From: HXMU1420-13 sp965249965
Lineage (GTDB): Bacteria; Bacteroidota; Rhodothermia; Balneolales; Balneolaceae
DNA: 64,000 nt
Assembly (NCBI GenBank): GCA_965249965.1
Contig: OZ252262.1
Span: forward strand, 3,286,001 to 3,350,000
Direction: 5' to 3'
Of this stretch, positions 63,205-64,000 are shown piece by piece. Within the stretch, counting starts at the first letter, position 1. Each line of letters begins with the position of its first letter. The notes under the pieces are model-generated. The model searched no databases and had not been told where the DNA came from. It worked only from the letters and a program-made list of their open reading frames with translations. The position numbers were made by a program, and so were the translations under genes.

Positions 63205-64000
63205 ATGTGCTATAATAAACATCTCATCATCTTCATTCTCTTTTTTTTCGGTGTTTTATCCTGCCAGGAAACCGTGGCTCCTGAACTTGACGATGATTCA
63301 AAAGAGACAAACGAGCAAATTGACGATGGCGATGGCGATGGCGATGGCGATGGCGATGGCGATGGCGATGGCGATGGCGATGGCGATGGCGATGGAAGTT
63401 CGGAAAATACCTTCAATTTCAAAGTTCGGATATTTGATCGCTACACATACTCTAATCCAGTGAACTTTGTATGGGGATCAAGAGATCTAGATGGAAACAC
63501 TTTAACTGTTAAAGCTGAGTTTGATGAAAGGATCTTCAATATCAATGATTATACAAGAAGTGAAAACTTTGTATATGGAGGAGATAGTGAGATATGGAGA
63601 GGTGATTCATTTGAATCGACCGGAATAAGGGTAGAGTGGCCCAGTAATGATGACACATTAAGTTTCGACTTTTCAGTTAAAGAGACTGACGATTTTCGAG
63701 GATATCAATCAACTAAGACTATTATTTCCGGCGATTATGGGAATAATTTTGGGGTTAACGCTACTGTTGATCGAAAATCTGTTGAAAAGGCTGCTTTTAT
63801 TATCAATTACCCAGATAAATTTCCAGGTAGTCAAACTTCCGAAGTATTGGGAAAAGTTGATTCCATAGAAATAAAACACCCAAATGGAAATTGGCTCAAA
63901 TTTACAGATACAGAGTCCTGTTTTGAAGAACTTCAAAGTGGAAGAGGTGAAGAATTCCATTCTTTTGTTATGGTAGAGAATCTTCCATTAGATGCAATCA
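63205..64000 (+). CDS. Lipoprotein with a long Asp-Gly repeat linker (continues past window)
   Basis: 265 codons are visible from ATG 63205, with no stop before the window ends. Signal helix then lipobox VLSC with Cys20. The next stretch is acidic (PELDDDSKETNEQIDD), then a (Asp-Gly)12 run coded by tandem GATGGC, then a beta-rich domain. No family recognised. The repeat makes a flexible, highly charged stalk on the cell surface or periplasm. The next frame of the repeat reads Met-Ala and the minus strand reads Ser-Pro; both are shadows. Confidence 0.78.
   Translation, partial: MCYNKHLIIFILFFFGVLSCQETVAPELDDDSKETNEQIDDGDGDGDGDGDGDGDGDGDGDGDGSSENTFNFKVRIFDRYTYSNPVNFVWGSRDLDGNTLTVKAEFDERIFNINDYTRSENFVYGGDSEIWRGDSFESTGIRVEWPSNDDTLSFDFSVKETDDFRGYQSTKTIISGDYGNNFGVNATVDRKSVEKAAFIINYPDKFPGSQTSEVLGKVDSIEIKHPNGNWLKFTDTESCFEELQSGRGEEFHSFVMVENLPLDAI
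63325..63396 (+). repeat. Tandem hexanucleotide repeat GATGGC x11 plus GATGGA
   Basis: Eleven exact units from 63325 to 63390, then one variant unit. In frame it encodes Asp-Gly twelve times. Because the unit is six bases, gain or loss of units keeps the reading frame, so length variation would change the linker without breaking the protein. Confidence 0.95.

Noticed and set aside
63251..63463. Frame reading Met-Ala repeats and its minus-strand Ser-Pro shadow
   Set aside because: Both are other-frame readings of the GATGGC repeat. The lipoprotein frame from 63205 has a signal peptide, lipobox and stays open to the window end.
1..64000. CRISPR arrays, insertion sequences, prophage or origin
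   Set aside because: No spaced direct-repeat array, transposase, phage structural gene or replication-origin cluster is visible.

Overview
The window looks like chromosome from a moderately AT-rich, Gram-negative member of the Bacteroidota/Balneolota group. Balneolaceae (Balneola/Gracilimonas type) is my best guess. It rests on recognising protein styles, not on any search: a fused two-domain 2-oxoacid dehydrogenase E1, GH97 glycosidase, MoxR/DUF58/DUF4350 operon, POTRA-less Omp85-type outer membrane proteins, a TolQ/ExbD set with two ExbD copies, and a serine palmitoyltransferase-like enzyme. Most of the window is housekeeping DNA. No gene-free stretch exceeds 300 bases outside the tRNA cluster, and that cluster is filled with features.

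Layout: 1-9.3 kb, minus strand: ftsH (5' part), thiL, a TolQ/ExbB-ExbD-ExbD operon, a giant outer membrane protein and dsbD. 9.3-18.7 kb: rplI-rpsR-rpsF, phhA, a Na+/H+ antiporter paired with an Omp85-like barrel, uppP, a lone MoxR ATPase, a small unknown gene behind an inverted repeat, rpsA and cmk. 18.8-23.3 kb, plus strand: rpsT, gpmI, clpC. 23.4-25.7 kb: the accessory island described next. 25.7-31.3 kb: GH97 glycosidase, a secreted unknown, an epimerase and a glycosyltransferase. 31.3-32.2 kb: six tRNA genes (Pro, Arg, Cys, Glu, His, Glu) with a possible 37-residue membrane miniprotein among them. 32.2-39.2 kb: glycosyltransferases, TPR and Omp85-like proteins, a MerR regulator, ctaA/ctaB. 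39.2-46.1 kb: RDD, SpoIIM, DUF4129, DUF4350, MoxR, DUF58 block. 46.1-51.1 kb: a 30-residue-repeat membrane protein, fused E1, fumC. 51.2-57.0 kb: a probable sphingolipid/glycolipid locus (GNAT acyltransferase, serine palmitoyltransferase-like enzyme, two GT4 enzymes, a divergent extended SDR). 57-64 kb: a secreted Ig-like protein, mutY, a TIGR02757 protein, a membrane protein, rpsU, radA and the start of a lipoprotein with a long Asp-Gly hexanucleotide repeat.

The standout is 23.4-25.7 kb. A tyrosine recombinase points left. Divergent from it lies a two-gene Pycsar-type anti-phage operon: a DUF5706-like membrane effector, then a class III nucleotide cyclase, coupled by TAATG. The operon sits between two short sites that behave like integron attI and attC. 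Its left edge begins GTTGTAGCC, and its right end is a hairpin opening with the exact complement GGCTACAAC. Excising the segment at the G|TT positions would therefore rebuild a perfectly matched R''/R' pair on the circle. I read this as a one-cassette, integron-like platform carrying a phage-defence system. The recombinase has an IntI-like C-terminal tail but lacks the extra domain typical of IntI, so this may be an unusual relative of integrons.
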